Source: Streptomyces sp. DvalAA-43 (lineage in GTDB: Bacteria; Actinomycetota; Actinomycetes; Streptomycetales; Streptomycetaceae). Taken from it: 64,000 nt of DNA. Positions 8,134 to 17,728 of this stretch are shown piece by piece; position 1 is the stretch's first letter, and every line of letters begins with the position of its first letter. The translations under genes and the position numbers were made by a program. The notes beneath the pieces were generated by a model. It ran no database searches. It had not been told where the DNA came from and was given only the letters and a program-made list of their open reading frames with translations. Where the stretch lies: contig NZ_FMBW01000063.1 of the NCBI RefSeq assembly GCF_900091725.1, positions 1-64,000 of the forward strand. Direction: 5' to 3'.

Positions 8134-10851
8134 TCACAGCGCGCCCTCGGGCGGGAGGTCGGCCGTCCGCAGCGTCGTGAGCAGGTCGGGCTCGGCGGCG
8201 GCCAGTCCGGCGGGGCTGAGATCGAGTTCCGCGACGCGCGCGGCGTGCCGCTCGGTCATCCGCTGGAAGACCTGCCGAGCGCTGCGCCCGTTGCCGAAGC
8301 GCTCGCCGCGCGGCAGGGTCTCGAAGTAGTCGTGCAACGCTTCCACGGTCTCGGGCGCGCAGGTGTACTCGTGCCGCGCGGCCTGGTACTGCACGATGCG
8401 CACCAGTTCGGGCGGGGAGTAGTCGTCGAAGTGGAGGGTGCGGGTGAAGCGCGAGGCGAGGCCCGCGTTGGAGCCGAGGAGCCGGTCCATCTCGCTCGGG
8501 TAGCCCGCGACGATGACGACGACCTCGTCCCTGTGGTCCTCCATGAGCTTGACGAGCGTCGCGACGGCCTCGGAGCCGAAGTCCGTCATCTGCCCCTGCG
8601 GGACGAGGGAGTACGCCTCGTCGATGAAGAGGACCCCGCCGAGGGCGCGCTTGAAGACGGCGGTCGTACGGGGCGCCGTGTGGCCCACGTACTCGCCGAC
8701 GAGGTCGCCGCGGTCGGTCTCCACGAGGTGACCGCGGCTCAGCAGGCCGAGGGCGGCGAGGAAGCCGCCGTAGAGCCGGGCGACGGTGGTCTTGCCGGTA
8801 CCGGCGTTCCCCGCGAAGACGAGGTGGCGGCTGAGCGGCGGCGGGGCGAGCCCGGCGTCCTGGCGCACCTTGACCATCCGCATGAGCCTGGTCAGCGTCA
8901 GCACCTCGCGCTTGACGCCGTCGAGCCCGACCAGGCGGTCGAGTTCGGCGTGGAGTCCGGCGAGTTCGGCCGCGGCCTCCTCGGGGTCGCGAGCGCCCTC
9001 CTCGTCCTCGCCCGGCCCGGTCCTCGCGGGGGCGCGGTGCGCGGGCACGGCCGTGAGGACGGCGCGCGCCTCGCCCGGCGACGCGAGCGAGGGCAGCAGC
9101 GGCTCCGCGACGTCCTCGACGTGGCAGTCCTCGGCGCGCACCTCGGCGCCCTCGGCGCGCAGCAGATCGGTCTCGGTGCCGGTGACGGCGCAGCGGCGCA
9201 GCAGGACGCGGGAGCGGGCGGCGGCGTAGACGGCGGGGAAGCGGCTGCCGGTGAGCCGGCAGTCCTCGTAGCGGCCCGCGCCGCCCACGTCGACGTAGAG
9301 CGCGTTCTTCGCCGCCCCCTCGACGGTGAGGCCGCGCACCTCGGCCTTGGCACCGGCGCGGACGACGACGCCGCTGCCGCCCGGGGCGGCCACGGTGCCG
9401 TCCTCGATCACGGCCGTGCTGTCCTCCTCGAGGAGCAGGCCCGCGCCGCCGCTGCCGGTGACGGTCACGTTCTCCAGCCGGGCACCGGTCCCCGGGCCGA
9501 CCCTGACGCCCGTCTCGGCGCTGCCCTCGATCGCGCACCGCGCGAGCAGCGGGCGGTGGCTGGTGCGCAGCCGGACGCCGTCCCGGCCGCCGGAGACTCG
9601 GCAGTCGCGCAGGGCGGCGTCGCCGTCCTCGACCACCACCCCGGCGAGTTCGGCGCCGCTCACCTCGCAGCCCGTCGCGAGGAGTTCGGCGCGCGCGGTG
9701 ACCCGCAGACCGTACTCGGGGGTGCCGGTGACGGTGCAGTCGCCGGCGCTCAGGCGTGCCGAGCCGCCCAGGTGGACGGCCGTGTAGGCGGTGTCGCGCA
9801 CGGTGCAGCCGGTCAGTGCGAGGTCCGGCTCGCCCACCGCGTAGACGCCGTTGGCGCCGGTACGGGCGAAGGTGCAGTCCCGCGCGGTGACCTGCCCGGC
9901 GGCGCTCACGACGAGGGCGCTGTCGGCGCAGTCGACGGCCCGTACGGAGACGAGTTCGCCACCGGCCTCGCCCGTGACGAGCACGGCGGCGCCCTCGGTG
10001 TGGTGCACGTGGCAGCCGTGGAGGCGGACCGCGCTGCCGTCCTCCGCGAGGACCCCGGCACCGGCGGTGCGGAAGATCTCGCAGTCCCGCAGCCGCACCC
10101 CGTGGCCCGGGTCCCCGGCCTCGTGCGCGGCGCCCTCTGCCGCGGGGGCGCGACGGCCCGCCGTGCCGCGCGTCCACAGGCCCTGGCCGCCTGCCCCGTG
10201 GAGGCGGCACTCGTCGAGGCTCGCGGTGGCGTGGCCGCCGACGAGGACGGCCGACTCGCCGCTGGCGCGCACCTCGCAGCGGCTCAGGCGTACGTGCGCC
10301 CCGCCGCTCACCAGGACACCGTGCCCGGTGACTCCGTCGATCAGGGAGTCGGAGACCTCGGCCCGTGCCTCGTCCTCCACGCGCAGGCCCTCACCGGTGC
10401 ACCCGGCGAGCGTCACGTCCTCCAGGACGGCGTGGCCGGTGCCGGTCAGGCGGACCGCCGCCGCCCCGGCGCGCCGCACGGTGCAGCCGCCGAGCCGGGC
10501 GGTCGTCGTCCCGGCGATCTCGACGCGCCCGCCGGTGATCTCGCAGTCGCGCAGCACCGGCTCGCCGCCGCGCAGCAGGACGACGGGGTCCCGGGGAACG
10601 TCGGATTCGAGGGCGAAGCCCCGCACCTCGGCGCGGCCCGCGTGCACGGTGAGGGCGGGCCCCCGGGCGGCGACGAGCCGCACGGTGCCCTTGGCGACGA
10701 GGCTGACGTCCTTGTCGAGCACCAGGCTCTCGGTGTAGGTACCGGCCTGGACGGTGATCACGGCGCCGGGCTTCGCCGCCCGTACCGCCGCCCCGATCGT
10801 GCGGTGGCCGCCCCAGCTCCCGGGCGCCACGCGCTCCGCGGCGAGCCTCAC
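8134..10851 (-). CDS. Beta-helix fused to EccA/CbxX-type AAA+ ATPase (905 aa)
   Basis: Starts at GTG 10851, preceded by GGAGG at good spacing; the open frame continues upstream over the EccD gene, but that part is not protein-like. Residues about 30-600 are a long series of about 22-residue turns (patterns such as LRDCEI, ARDCTF, LTGCTV, LARCAI), characteristic of right-handed parallel beta-helices (NosD/CASH type). Residues about 640-905 form an AAA+ domain of the CbxX/CfxQ (EccA) type, with Walker A GNAGTGKT (about 680), Walker B VLFIDEAY, and an arginine-finger region near SRFTRTLHF. EccA proteins remodel or recruit type VII substrates in the cytosol. Here the usual TPR N-terminus is replaced by a beta-helix. 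It lies between eccD and a WXG100 gene. Confidence 0.88.
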   Translation of the reverse strand: MRLAAERVAPGSWGGHRTIGAAVRAAKPGAVITVQAGTYTESLVLDKDVSLVAKGTVRLVAARGPALTVHAGRAEVRGFALESDVPRDPVVLLRGGEPVLRDCEITGGRVEIAGTTTARLGGCTVRRAGAAAVRLTGTGHAVLEDVTLAGCTGEGLRVEDEARAEVSDSLIDGVTGHGVLVSGGAHVRLSRCEVRASGESAVLVGGHATASLDECRLHGAGGQGLWTRGTAGRRAPAAEGAAHEAGDPGHGVRLRDCEIFRTAGAGVLAEDGSAVRLHGCHVHHTEGAAVLVTGEAGGELVSVRAVDCADSALVVSAAGQVTARDCTFARTGANGVYAVGEPDLALTGCTVRDTAYTAVHLGGSARLSAGDCTVTGTPEYGLRVTARAELLATGCEVSGAELAGVVVEDGDAALRDCRVSGGRDGVRLRTSHRPLLARCAIEGSAETGVRVGPGTGARLENVTVTGSGGAGLLLEEDSTAVIEDGTVAAPGGSGVVVRAGAKAEVRGLTVEGAAKNALYVDVGGAGRYEDCRLTGSRFPAVYAAARSRVLLRRCAVTGTETDLLRAEGAEVRAEDCHVEDVAEPLLPSLASPGEARAVLTAVPAHRAPARTGPGEDEEGARDPEEAAAELAGLHAELDRLVGLDGVKREVLTLTRLMRMVKVRQDAGLAPPPLSRHLVFAGNAGTGKTTVARLYGGFLAALGLLSRGHLVETDRGDLVGEYVGHTAPRTTAVFKRALGGVLFIDEAYSLVPQGQMTDFGSEAVATLVKLMEDHRDEVVVIVAGYPSEMDRLLGSNAGLASRFTRTLHFDDYSPPELVRIVQYQAARHEYTCAPETVEALHDYFETLPRGERFGNGRSARQVFQRMTERHAARVAELDLSPAGLAAAEPDLLTTLRTADLPPEGAL

Positions 10852-10942
10852 CGCGCCTGCCTCCGCCGGGCCCCCGTCCAGTGGCCGCCGGACGGGGCGG
10901 CTGACGGGGAAGGTACGGGAAAGCCGTGTCCCTGACGGCCCG

Positions 10943-12289
10943 TCACAGGCTGCTCCCGAGGTTGGCCAGCTTGTCGAAGAGGCCGAAGACCCCGGCGGCG
11001 AGCGGCACGCAGACGACCGCGAGGAAGGTCGCGAGGCCGCCCGGCCAGCTCGGGCGCTCCTGCTCGACGGGGCGCAGGGCCGCGCCGAAGGCGAGGAAGA
11101 GACCGCAGGCGAGCAGGACGAGCCCGGCGAGGAAGGCGGCCAGCGGCCCGGCCGTCCGCGAGTCGAGGGCGTACTCGGGGACGCGCACGGCGAGCGCCAG
11201 CAGTCCCACGACACCGGCCGCGAGCTGGGGGGCGACGGCGCTGAGCACCCGGACGGTCCCAGCGTGGAGAAGCAGGCCGAGGCTCACGCAAGCGGCGAGC
11301 GTGAGGCCGTAGACGTCGTCGTGTGCGGCGAGGACGAGCAGCGCGGCGGCCAGACCGGCGGCGGACACGGCGCTGAGCGTGGTCAGCAGCCGGTTGCCGC
11401 GGCGGACGATGTCCGCGACGTCGGTGGAGTCGATCACGGCGGCGCCGGTGTCCCGCCCCGAGGGGACGAGCACCGCGATCTGGCTGGTGACCCGGGGCAG
11501 GAGCCCGGCGAGCAGGAACAGCACCGTCGCGACCACGGCGGCGGAACCGGCGAGGCCGGCGTGCAGGACGGTCAGCGGGACCACGAACGCCGCGGCGACG
11601 AGCGTGAACAGCTGGAGCAGCACGGTGGCGGCCGAGGGCAGCGCGAGGAGCCCGGCGAGCGCGCCGATCACGGCCGTACCCGCGACGAGCACGGGTGTCG
11701 CGACGGGCCCGTGCACCGGGGCGCCGAGCCCCGCGCAGGCCATCAACGGGCAGGCGGCGAGCGCGACGAGCCGCCGCACGGCGAGCGGCAGCGGCCAGTT
11801 CTTGCGGGTGGCGTACCAGGCGAGGAGCGCGCTGCCCAGCGCCGCGACCGCGACGAGGGCGGCGGAGGCGCCGGAGAGCCGGTACGCGCCGAGCCACACC
11901 GCCGAGGCGAACATGACGAACAGCCCGGCGAGCACGACGCTCTGGGCACGGCGGCGGGCGCTCCACAGCGAGCCGTCCCCCCGGGCCTCCGCGACCTGCT
12001 CGTCGAGGTCGGTGACGCTCAACTCCTCGCTTTCGGAGGCGCGCTGGTCGCGCAGGTAGAGCACGGCGCCGTCGAGGATGCCCGCCGCCGCCAGTGAGAC
12101 GCCAGGGGCGAGGGGCAGACCGCCCGACTCGGCGAGCGACCAGACCGGAGCCAGGTTCTCGGGCTCGGGCTGGCCGCACAGGGTGGCGAGCCGGGGGGTG
12201 TACTCGGCGATGGGGGCCTGCGCGGGAAGCGCGAGGTCGACGCGCCTGCGCTCGCCGACCACGGTAACCCGGCAGCGTTCATCGGGCAC
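10943..12289 (-). CDS. eccD: Type VII secretion integral membrane protein EccD
   Basis: A 448-residue protein starting at GTG 12289. Residues 1-85 form a YukD-like ubiquitin fold typical of EccD N-termini (CRVTVVGERRRVDLALP... ending near LDGAVLYLRDQ). A charged linker follows, then about 11 hydrophobic helices from residue 115 to the end. EccD is the multi-spanning component of the ESX inner-membrane complex. It sits between the two WXG100 genes and the beta-helix ATPase, all on one strand with short gaps. EccB and EccE are not seen nearby; they may lie left of the window. Confidence 0.9.
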   Translation of the reverse strand: MPDERCRVTVVGERRRVDLALPAQAPIAEYTPRLATLCGQPEPENLAPVWSLAESGGLPLAPGVSLAAAGILDGAVLYLRDQRASESEELSVTDLDEQVAEARGDGSLWSARRRAQSVVLAGLFVMFASAVWLGAYRLSGASAALVAVAALGSALLAWYATRKNWPLPLAVRRLVALAACPLMACAGLGAPVHGPVATPVLVAGTAVIGALAGLLALPSAATVLLQLFTLVAAAFVVPLTVLHAGLAGSAAVVATVLFLLAGLLPRVTSQIAVLVPSGRDTGAAVIDSTDVADIVRRGNRLLTTLSAVSAAGLAAALLVLAAHDDVYGLTLAACVSLGLLLHAGTVRVLSAVAPQLAAGVVGLLALAVRVPEYALDSRTAGPLAAFLAGLVLLACGLFLAFGAALRPVEQERPSWPGGLATFLAVVCVPLAAGVFGLFDKLANLGSSL

Positions 12290-12370
12290 GGACGTTTCCT
12301 TCGGTGTGGGGCGTACGAGGCCGCCTCGGTGTGGGCGTACGAGGCCACCGGCCCGCGGGCCGCGGTGGGT

Positions 12371-12685
12371 TCAGTGCCGCCAGGTCGACATGTTCGACCA
12401 CTCGGCGTCACTGTAGTTGTTCCAGTTGACATGCATGGCCTGCGCGATGCGGCCGAGCACGCCGTCGGGCCCGAAGAGGCCGTCGGCGGCCAGGTCCCAC
12501 TCGTTCTGGAGATCCTGGTAGTACGTCGCGGCCTGGCTCTCGCGCCAGGCGTCGGCGAGCGGCGCGAGCTGCGACTTGAGCGCCTGGAGTTCACCGGAGA
12601 TCTCCCCGGCCCTGGCGTTGAGCGTGCCGCCCGCGGCGGCGAGTCCCTCACCGACGTAGATCGGTGTGCCGTCGATATCGGCCAT
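12371..12685 (-). CDS. ESAT-6-like WXG100 protein (104 aa)
   Basis: Starts at ATG 12685 with AGGAGGAGCC just upstream. The protein is the right size for EsxA/EsxB, with two helices around DAWRESQAATYY (W-x-E in place of W-x-G) near residue 47. The second half has several tryptophans (VNWNNYSDAEWSN), and the tail ends in MSTWRH. WXG100 proteins are exported as folded heterodimers and often carry the C-terminal signal recognised by EccC. It is 82 bp downstream of the other WXG100 gene (12768-13133), so the two probably encode the secreted pair of this locus. Confidence 0.88.
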   Translation of the reverse strand: MADIDGTPIYVGEGLAAAGGTLNARAGEISGELQALKSQLAPLADAWRESQAATYYQDLQNEWDLAADGLFGPDGVLGRIAQAMHVNWNNYSDAEWSNMSTWRH

Positions 12686-12767
12686 GGCTCCTCCTCGGAT
12701 GCGCCCGGCCCGGTGGCCGCGCGCGGACCGCCGGGGGCGGTGTGCGCGAACCGGCCGGGGCGGCGAA

Positions 12768-13133
12768 TCAGTTGAAGTTGGTCCCTGACGGGATCTTCGG
12801 CACGTCCTGGCCGAGCGCGGCGAGGTTGTTGAGGTTCTGCTGCTCGGATTCCTTGTAGTTCACGTAGTTGCCCTGGAGGCCCTTGGAGATGCCCTCCAGC
12901 GCGTCGTGGAGCATCCGCGCGTAGACGTCGTACTCGGCCATGAGGGTCTGGAACTGGGTGTGGGCGATGCCCTGCCAGCTCGCCTCCAGGCTCGTCACGT
13001 ACGCCTTGAGTTCCGCGAGTTGCCCCGCGATCTCGGTCGCGGTGCGGGCCGTGTTACTGGAGGCGTTGGCCAAGTACTCGGGAGTCACCCGGTACGTGAC
13101 GCCGCCGACGCTCACAGCGGGCTGTTCAGCCAT
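12768..13133 (-). CDS. WXG100 family protein, likely partner of the next gene (121 aa)
   Basis: The start is ATG 13133 (MAEQPAVSVGG), with AAGGGCGG upstream; the frame is open further upstream but reads as non-protein. The canonical motif SWQGIAHTQF lies near residue 55 between two helices. The C-terminal part contains YVNYKESEQQNLNNL, a Y-x-x-x-E-like export motif region, and ends IPSGTNFN. This is the first gene of the leftward cluster, so the region to its right should hold the main promoter. It is paired with 12371-12685 by position and size. Confidence 0.9.
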   Translation of the reverse strand: MAEQPAVSVGGVTYRVTPEYLANASSNTARTATEIAGQLAELKAYVTSLEASWQGIAHTQFQTLMAEYDVYARMLHDALEGISKGLQGNYVNYKESEQQNLNNLAALGQDVPKIPSGTNFN

Positions 13134-13539
13134 GGGAATCCGCCCTTCTCGCCTGCCACCTGATGTAGTCAAACATCGCACAGGCCCCCTCCGCCCCTGG
13201 TGGACGCCACTGAGCAGCCCCTGGACAAGCCCTGAGCACACGCGGCACACGCGCGCCACCGCGTGCCCCGAGCGGAGGTGGGGGGGACGGACGGGCCCGA
13301 TCGGCTCACCCGCCCCCGGGGCCGCGCCTCACACCGCCCTCTGCGCTTCCCTCTCCGCTATCTCCCCCACGAGCGCGAGTTGTCTGCGCTGGGCGCGTGT
13401 GGAGAGCTCCGTGAGCCGTTGCGGGCCGCGAGGACAGGCTTCAGGCGGGCGGACATCCGGGCCGACCCGCAACTCGTCCCCCACTGCCAGGACCAGATGG
13501 TGCGGTCTGAGCCGGGGCCGGTGAACCCGAGCACCACCC
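13134..13539. other. Intergenic region upstream of the T7SS cluster
   Basis: No gene I would call. The left end must contain the promoter of the leftward WXG100 gene: on the minus strand a TTGACT hexamer sits about 40 bp upstream of the start (near 13169), with no convincing -10. The right part is coding-like only in short patches and merges into the broken IS110 gene. Confidence 0.4.
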
Positions 13540-13770
13540 GGCGGTTTCCCGGCGTCTCACGATGCGCCGGATCGTCGACCTCTACCCGGGCGAGGCCAGG
13601 ACCGACGTCCGCGACGCGTTCGTCATCGCGGACGCCGCCCGCGCGATGCCCCGTGGCCTGCGGGCGATCGAACTCGACGACGGGACGGTCGCCGAGCCGG
13701 AGGTGATCGTGCGGTTCGACGACGACCTCGCGGGCGGAGCCGGGGATGATGACCGCCCGGCGAAATCGTC
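13540..13770 (+). pseudogene. IS110-family transposase remnant
   Basis: A translated fragment reads RIVDLYPGEARTDVRDAFVI, then ADAARAMPRGLRAIELDDGT and AEPEVIVRFDDDLAGGAG. This is the N-terminal DEDD catalytic region of IS110-type transposases (the conserved motif is K/R-T-D-x-x-D-A-x-V-I-A-D-x-A-R). Nothing before or after matches the rest of the transposase: the protein is cut at both ends and would be inactive. It lies in the gap between the secretion and CATRA loci, which suggests an old insertion followed by deletion. Confidence 0.7.
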
Positions 13771-13828
13771 CCGCACGAGCACTCGGTCCCCATCGGCTAC
13801 GAAGAAATGCAACGGGCAGGAATGGGGG

Positions 13829-16800
13829 TCAGGGGCCGGTGTGGATGTACGGCGCCCAGAGCACCGGGGACTCCGGGCGGGCGGCGCGGAGCCGGAGGAC
13901 TGCGGTGCGCAGGGCCGCGGCGGCGGGCAGTCGGCAGTCGCCGGGGGACGGTTCGTGGCGGAGCGCGCGGTAGAAGTCCCGTGCTATCTGCGGGGCGCGC
14001 AGGTCGCTGATGGGCCACTGGGTCGCGATCACATGGCTGAAGCCGGCGATGTTGAGTCCCCCGGCCAGGTGGGCGAATTCATCGGCCAGACCAGTGATGC
14101 CGCGGGCCGTCTCGCATGCGGAGAGGAAGGCGAGTTCGGCGCCGGAGAGCCGGAGTGCGGTCACATCGCGCAGACTGATCGATGCGTCCGTGCAGTGCAG
14201 TGCGCCACCGGCGAGCGAGTACTGCGAACCGTGGCCGGCGAAATGAAGCCGGCTGTGGCACTGGAGCTGTTCGAGGACCGACGCACGGGTGGCCAGGGGG
14301 CCGACCAACGCGGTCATGGTGGGGAACTCTTCGCGCAGCGAACCGACTTCCGGCACCGCGTGACGCAGCGCCGTCATGCCCGGGGCACTCGGCACGGCGA
14401 CCCCGAGCACTCTTCCGACGCCGGAGGCCGGTCGGTCCCGCGCGGCCACGAGGGCGCGCAGGGTCGGGGCGTACGAGCAGACGGCACGGTCGAGAAGGCC
14501 GGAGGCGTCCGGGGCGGGGCCGCCCCCGGCGGGCGGGTATGCGCCTGCGGCGTGGAGCGGGAGCAGGGTGAGCGCACCGGTCGGACACCACCACAGGCGA
14601 GGTTCCCGTCCCTGCTCCGGGTGCGCCGGCCAGTCGAGTGCGGTAAGGACCGGCTCGGCGATGTCGGTCCAGAGCCACGCGAGAAGTGATCCCAGAACCT
14701 CGTTCTGCTCCTGCGCGGTGGTGTCCGCGTCGCTGCTGAAGACCTTGATCAGTTCCCGGGCCCGGCTGTCGACCACCTCGCGCGTGATCCTCTCCAGCGG
14801 GACGAGTCGGGGCGGCGCGTCGTCCTCGGCGGTCACGATCAGGGCGTCGCAGCGGTGCCGTCCGACGTTGACGATCACGACCGGGCCGTCGCACGCGGCC
14901 TCCCGCAGACGTTGGTACGGGGGCGGCAGCAGGAAATCCGGGATCAGCGCCCTGGCCCGTACCAGCAGACGGTCCCATTCGGCGGCGGCTTCGCGTCTTC
15001 CCTGCGCCTCCGATGCTGGCGCGGCTGCCGGGGCCTCCCGTACGTCGGTGGTCGTGCCCGCCCGGTCGAGCAGATGCCGGACCTCCTCCATGCGGTCGGC
15101 GAGGTCGGTGTCCCGTTCCCGGAGTTCGTCGAGTTCGGTGCGGGCGTCGAGGGCCTGTGCCAGCAGGACGCCACGCCCCAGTTCCAGTAGTTCCACCGCG
15201 GAGACGAGGTCGCCCTGCTCGATGGCGACGGCCGCGGCGTCCGGGGCGAGGCCATTGGCATCCGCCAGGAACTGGGCCCTGTCGTCCCGGTCCAGACCGT
15301 GCCAGGCTGCCTGGGGCAGCAGTTCGACGGCGTATCCGTAGCCCTGGCGGGCTTCGGTCCACCGCCGGTCCGCCGCGGCGAGTTCGCCCCAGCGCAGGGC
15401 TGCCCCCAGCCGTACCCACATCGGTCCGGTGAGAAGCCGTGCGGCCTCGCGGAAGGCGTCCATCGCCTCGGCCGACAGTCCCGCCTCGCGAAGCGTGTAC
15501 CCGAGGTCGAGCAGGCACCCGGCTCTGCTCGCGTGGTCGGTGGGGCAGCGCGCGACCGCGTGGCGGCCCAGGTCCAGCGCCTCGCGCAGGTCGTGTTCCC
15601 GGCCGGGGTGCCGGGACCGGCGGCGGAGCATCCCGGTCAGGTTCGACAGGAACTTCACCTGGTCGGGATGGTCGTCCGGGGCAGCCTCCGACGCCTCCCT
15701 CATGGCCCGGATCGCGGTGTTCAGGTCCTCCTCGTTCCCCACTTCGTCGAAGCGATTCAGCAGGGCGATACCGAGGTTGGACACGTTCATCGCCCGCCGG
15801 TGCGAACCGGGCAGGGTCGCGGCGACCGCGAGCCGTGCGGCCTCGACGGCCCGGTCCAGGTCACCGGGTCGTCCGCGGTGCCGGTGGGCACTCAGCAGTG
15901 CCAGGCCCAGATTGGCCAGATACCGGTCCTGGAGGGGGTGGCCGGGCGGGACGGTCCGCACCGCCTCGTCGCAGGCGTCCACAGCGGCCGCCAGGTCGGT
16001 GCCGTCCCCGGTGTGCTCGAACCGGGCCTGCAGGGCGAATCCGAGTCCGTTGAGGCACGCGGCCCGGAGTGCCGCGTGGTCTCCGCTCATCCGCACGGCC
16101 TCGCGCTTGGCGTCCACCGCGGCCCGCAGATCCTCGAAGCCGCCGCGATGCTCGTACCTCGCCTGCAGAGTGCTGCCCAGACCGCTCAGCGCGACAGCTC
16201 TCTCCCGGCCCTCGGCGGGCGTGCCCGCCACGCACGCCGCGGCGGCGTCGACGGCGCTGTCGAAATCCGTCCGATCGCCCGTGTGCAGGGCACGCACCCG
16301 CAGAACGGTACTCATCGCATGCAGGACGAGCGGGCGGTGGGAGCTCCCGGCGGGCGCGCGCCGCTCGGCCCGGAGGCCGGCCGTCACCGCCTCGTCCAGG
16401 TCTCCACGGTCCCCGAAGTCCTCGAAACGGCGGCACAGCAGCTCGCCGAGCGTCGCCAGGGCGAGGCTGCCCTCCGCACCGTCGCCGCTCAGCGCCGCGC
16501 CCCGCCGCACGGCCTCGATCGCCTCGTCCAGATCCGTGACGCTCGCGGTGTGGTCGTCGTAGAGCGTGTGGAGGCTCGGCCCGAGAAGCAGTAGGGCCTC
16601 CGTCTCCTCGTCCGTGCCGGACGGTTCGCGGACGGCGGAGCGGAGGAGGTCGAGGGCGGCTCGGACGTCGCGTACGTCACCGGTCCGGTGGTGGCGCAGG
16701 ACGAGGCACAGGGCGAGCTCCACACGCACCGATACCTCCTGGCCGATCCCGGAGGACCCCGTAAGAAGCCGCTCGTACAGGGCCCTCGCCTCGTCCAAGT

Positions 16801-17728
16801 CCGCCAGTTCCAGGGTGGGTTCGGCGCGGAACAGCAGACTCTGGGCGAGTAGCAGCCAGCAGCTTCCGAGCTCCGGGTCGCCGGGGGTGCCCAGTTCGAC
16901 GGCCCGGCGTGCCGCCCGGACCGTGTCGTCCACGTCATCCGCGGGGACGGCGTCCCCGGAGCGTCGCCGCAACCGCAGCCTGATCAGCAGCGCCCTGGCC
17001 AGTCCCGCCCAGGCCAAGGGGTGGCGGGGTTCCTCCGGTCGGGTCAGGCCGATCACACGGCGGGCAGCCTCGATCGACAGGTCGAGATCGCCGGGGTCGT
17101 GTGTCCTTCCGTAACCCACCCTCGCGAGCTCGCTGAGATGGAAGTGGGTCACCTGAGCCTGTGGGTGTCCCGGCGGCATGGCCGCGGCGGCTTCGCGTGT
17201 CGCGGCGAACGCCTCCGCGTGGTGCGCGTCCGACCCGGTGTGGTCGAAGCGGTTCAGGAGCATCTGGGCGAGGTTGTCGAGGCGGCTGGGGCGCCGCTCC
17301 GAATCAAGGGCGGTGAGGGCGACGCTGCGCCGGGCCGCGGCGATCGCCTGCTCCACATCGGGCAGGTGGCCCGCGCCCCCGAACCGCTCCCAGAGAACAA
17401 GGCCCAGGTTGGACAACTGCTCGTCCAGGTAGGGGTGGTTCTGCTCCTCGCCCTCCCGTACCGCCTCGGTGCTGGCCTCCACGGCGCGGTCGAGCCATTT
17501 CCGGTCGCCGGTGAGCCGGGCCCAGCCGCGCAGCGCCCGGCCGAACTCGGTGAGGACCGGGGGCCGGAGGGCCGATCCGCGCGGTACGACCTCTCTGAGC
17601 GTCGACCACATCCGCAGCGAGGTCCGCAATGCTTCGGGGTCCTGGCGCTCCTGCCAACTGCGGTAGCTCTCGGAGCCGGCCTCGACCATCTGACGTATCG
17701 TCATGGGAACGTCCGCCGAGCCCGTCAT
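13829..17728 (-). CDS. TPR-CHAT caspase-like protease of a CATRA-type conflict system (1299 aa)
   Basis: The start is taken as ATG 17728 (MTGSADVP); ATG 17704 is an alternative. From about residue 60 to 900 the protein is a long array of TPR-like repeats (recurring NLG, LGRHAV, RAGCLLDLGY elements, each with a LYTRFEHTGD-type segment). A helical linker follows, and the C-terminal 300 residues are a CHAT (caspase HetF-associated with TPRs) peptidase. The catalytic pair is visible: His in LHFAGHGSQY (about 1163) and Cys in LSACETARG (about 1203). CHAT proteins act as regulated proteases in bacterial conflict systems. Two divergent genes (17809-19687) carry the CATRA partner proteins, matching the described CATRA set. 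Confidence 0.9.
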   Translation of the reverse strand: MTGSADVPMTIRQMVEAGSESYRSWQERQDPEALRTSLRMWSTLREVVPRGSALRPPVLTEFGRALRGWARLTGDRKWLDRAVEASTEAVREGEEQNHPYLDEQLSNLGLVLWERFGGAGHLPDVEQAIAAARRSVALTALDSERRPSRLDNLAQMLLNRFDHTGSDAHHAEAFAATREAAAAMPPGHPQAQVTHFHLSELARVGYGRTHDPGDLDLSIEAARRVIGLTRPEEPRHPLAWAGLARALLIRLRLRRRSGDAVPADDVDDTVRAARRAVELGTPGDPELGSCWLLLAQSLLFRAEPTLELADLDEARALYERLLTGSSGIGQEVSVRVELALCLVLRHHRTGDVRDVRAALDLLRSAVREPSGTDEETEALLLLGPSLHTLYDDHTASVTDLDEAIEAVRRGAALSGDGAEGSLALATLGELLCRRFEDFGDRGDLDEAVTAGLRAERRAPAGSSHRPLVLHAMSTVLRVRALHTGDRTDFDSAVDAAAACVAGTPAEGRERAVALSGLGSTLQARYEHRGGFEDLRAAVDAKREAVRMSGDHAALRAACLNGLGFALQARFEHTGDGTDLAAAVDACDEAVRTVPPGHPLQDRYLANLGLALLSAHRHRGRPGDLDRAVEAARLAVAATLPGSHRRAMNVSNLGIALLNRFDEVGNEEDLNTAIRAMREASEAAPDDHPDQVKFLSNLTGMLRRRSRHPGREHDLREALDLGRHAVARCPTDHASRAGCLLDLGYTLREAGLSAEAMDAFREAARLLTGPMWVRLGAALRWGELAAADRRWTEARQGYGYAVELLPQAAWHGLDRDDRAQFLADANGLAPDAAAVAIEQGDLVSAVELLELGRGVLLAQALDARTELDELRERDTDLADRMEEVRHLLDRAGTTTDVREAPAAAPASEAQGRREAAAEWDRLLVRARALIPDFLLPPPYQRLREAACDGPVVIVNVGRHRCDALIVTAEDDAPPRLVPLERITREVVDSRARELIKVFSSDADTTAQEQNEVLGSLLAWLWTDIAEPVLTALDWPAHPEQGREPRLWWCPTGALTLLPLHAAGAYPPAGGGPAPDASGLLDRAVCSYAPTLRALVAARDRPASGVGRVLGVAVPSAPGMTALRHAVPEVGSLREEFPTMTALVGPLATRASVLEQLQCHSRLHFAGHGSQYSLAGGALHCTDASISLRDVTALRLSGAELAFLSACETARGITGLADEFAHLAGGLNIAGFSHVIATQWPISDLRAPQIARDFYRALRHEPSPGDCRLPAAAALRTAVLRLRAARPESPVLWAPYIHTGP

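Noticed and set aside
7726-10935. 1069-codon rightward open frame
   Set aside because: Antisense to the beta-helix ATPase, which has clear Walker motifs.
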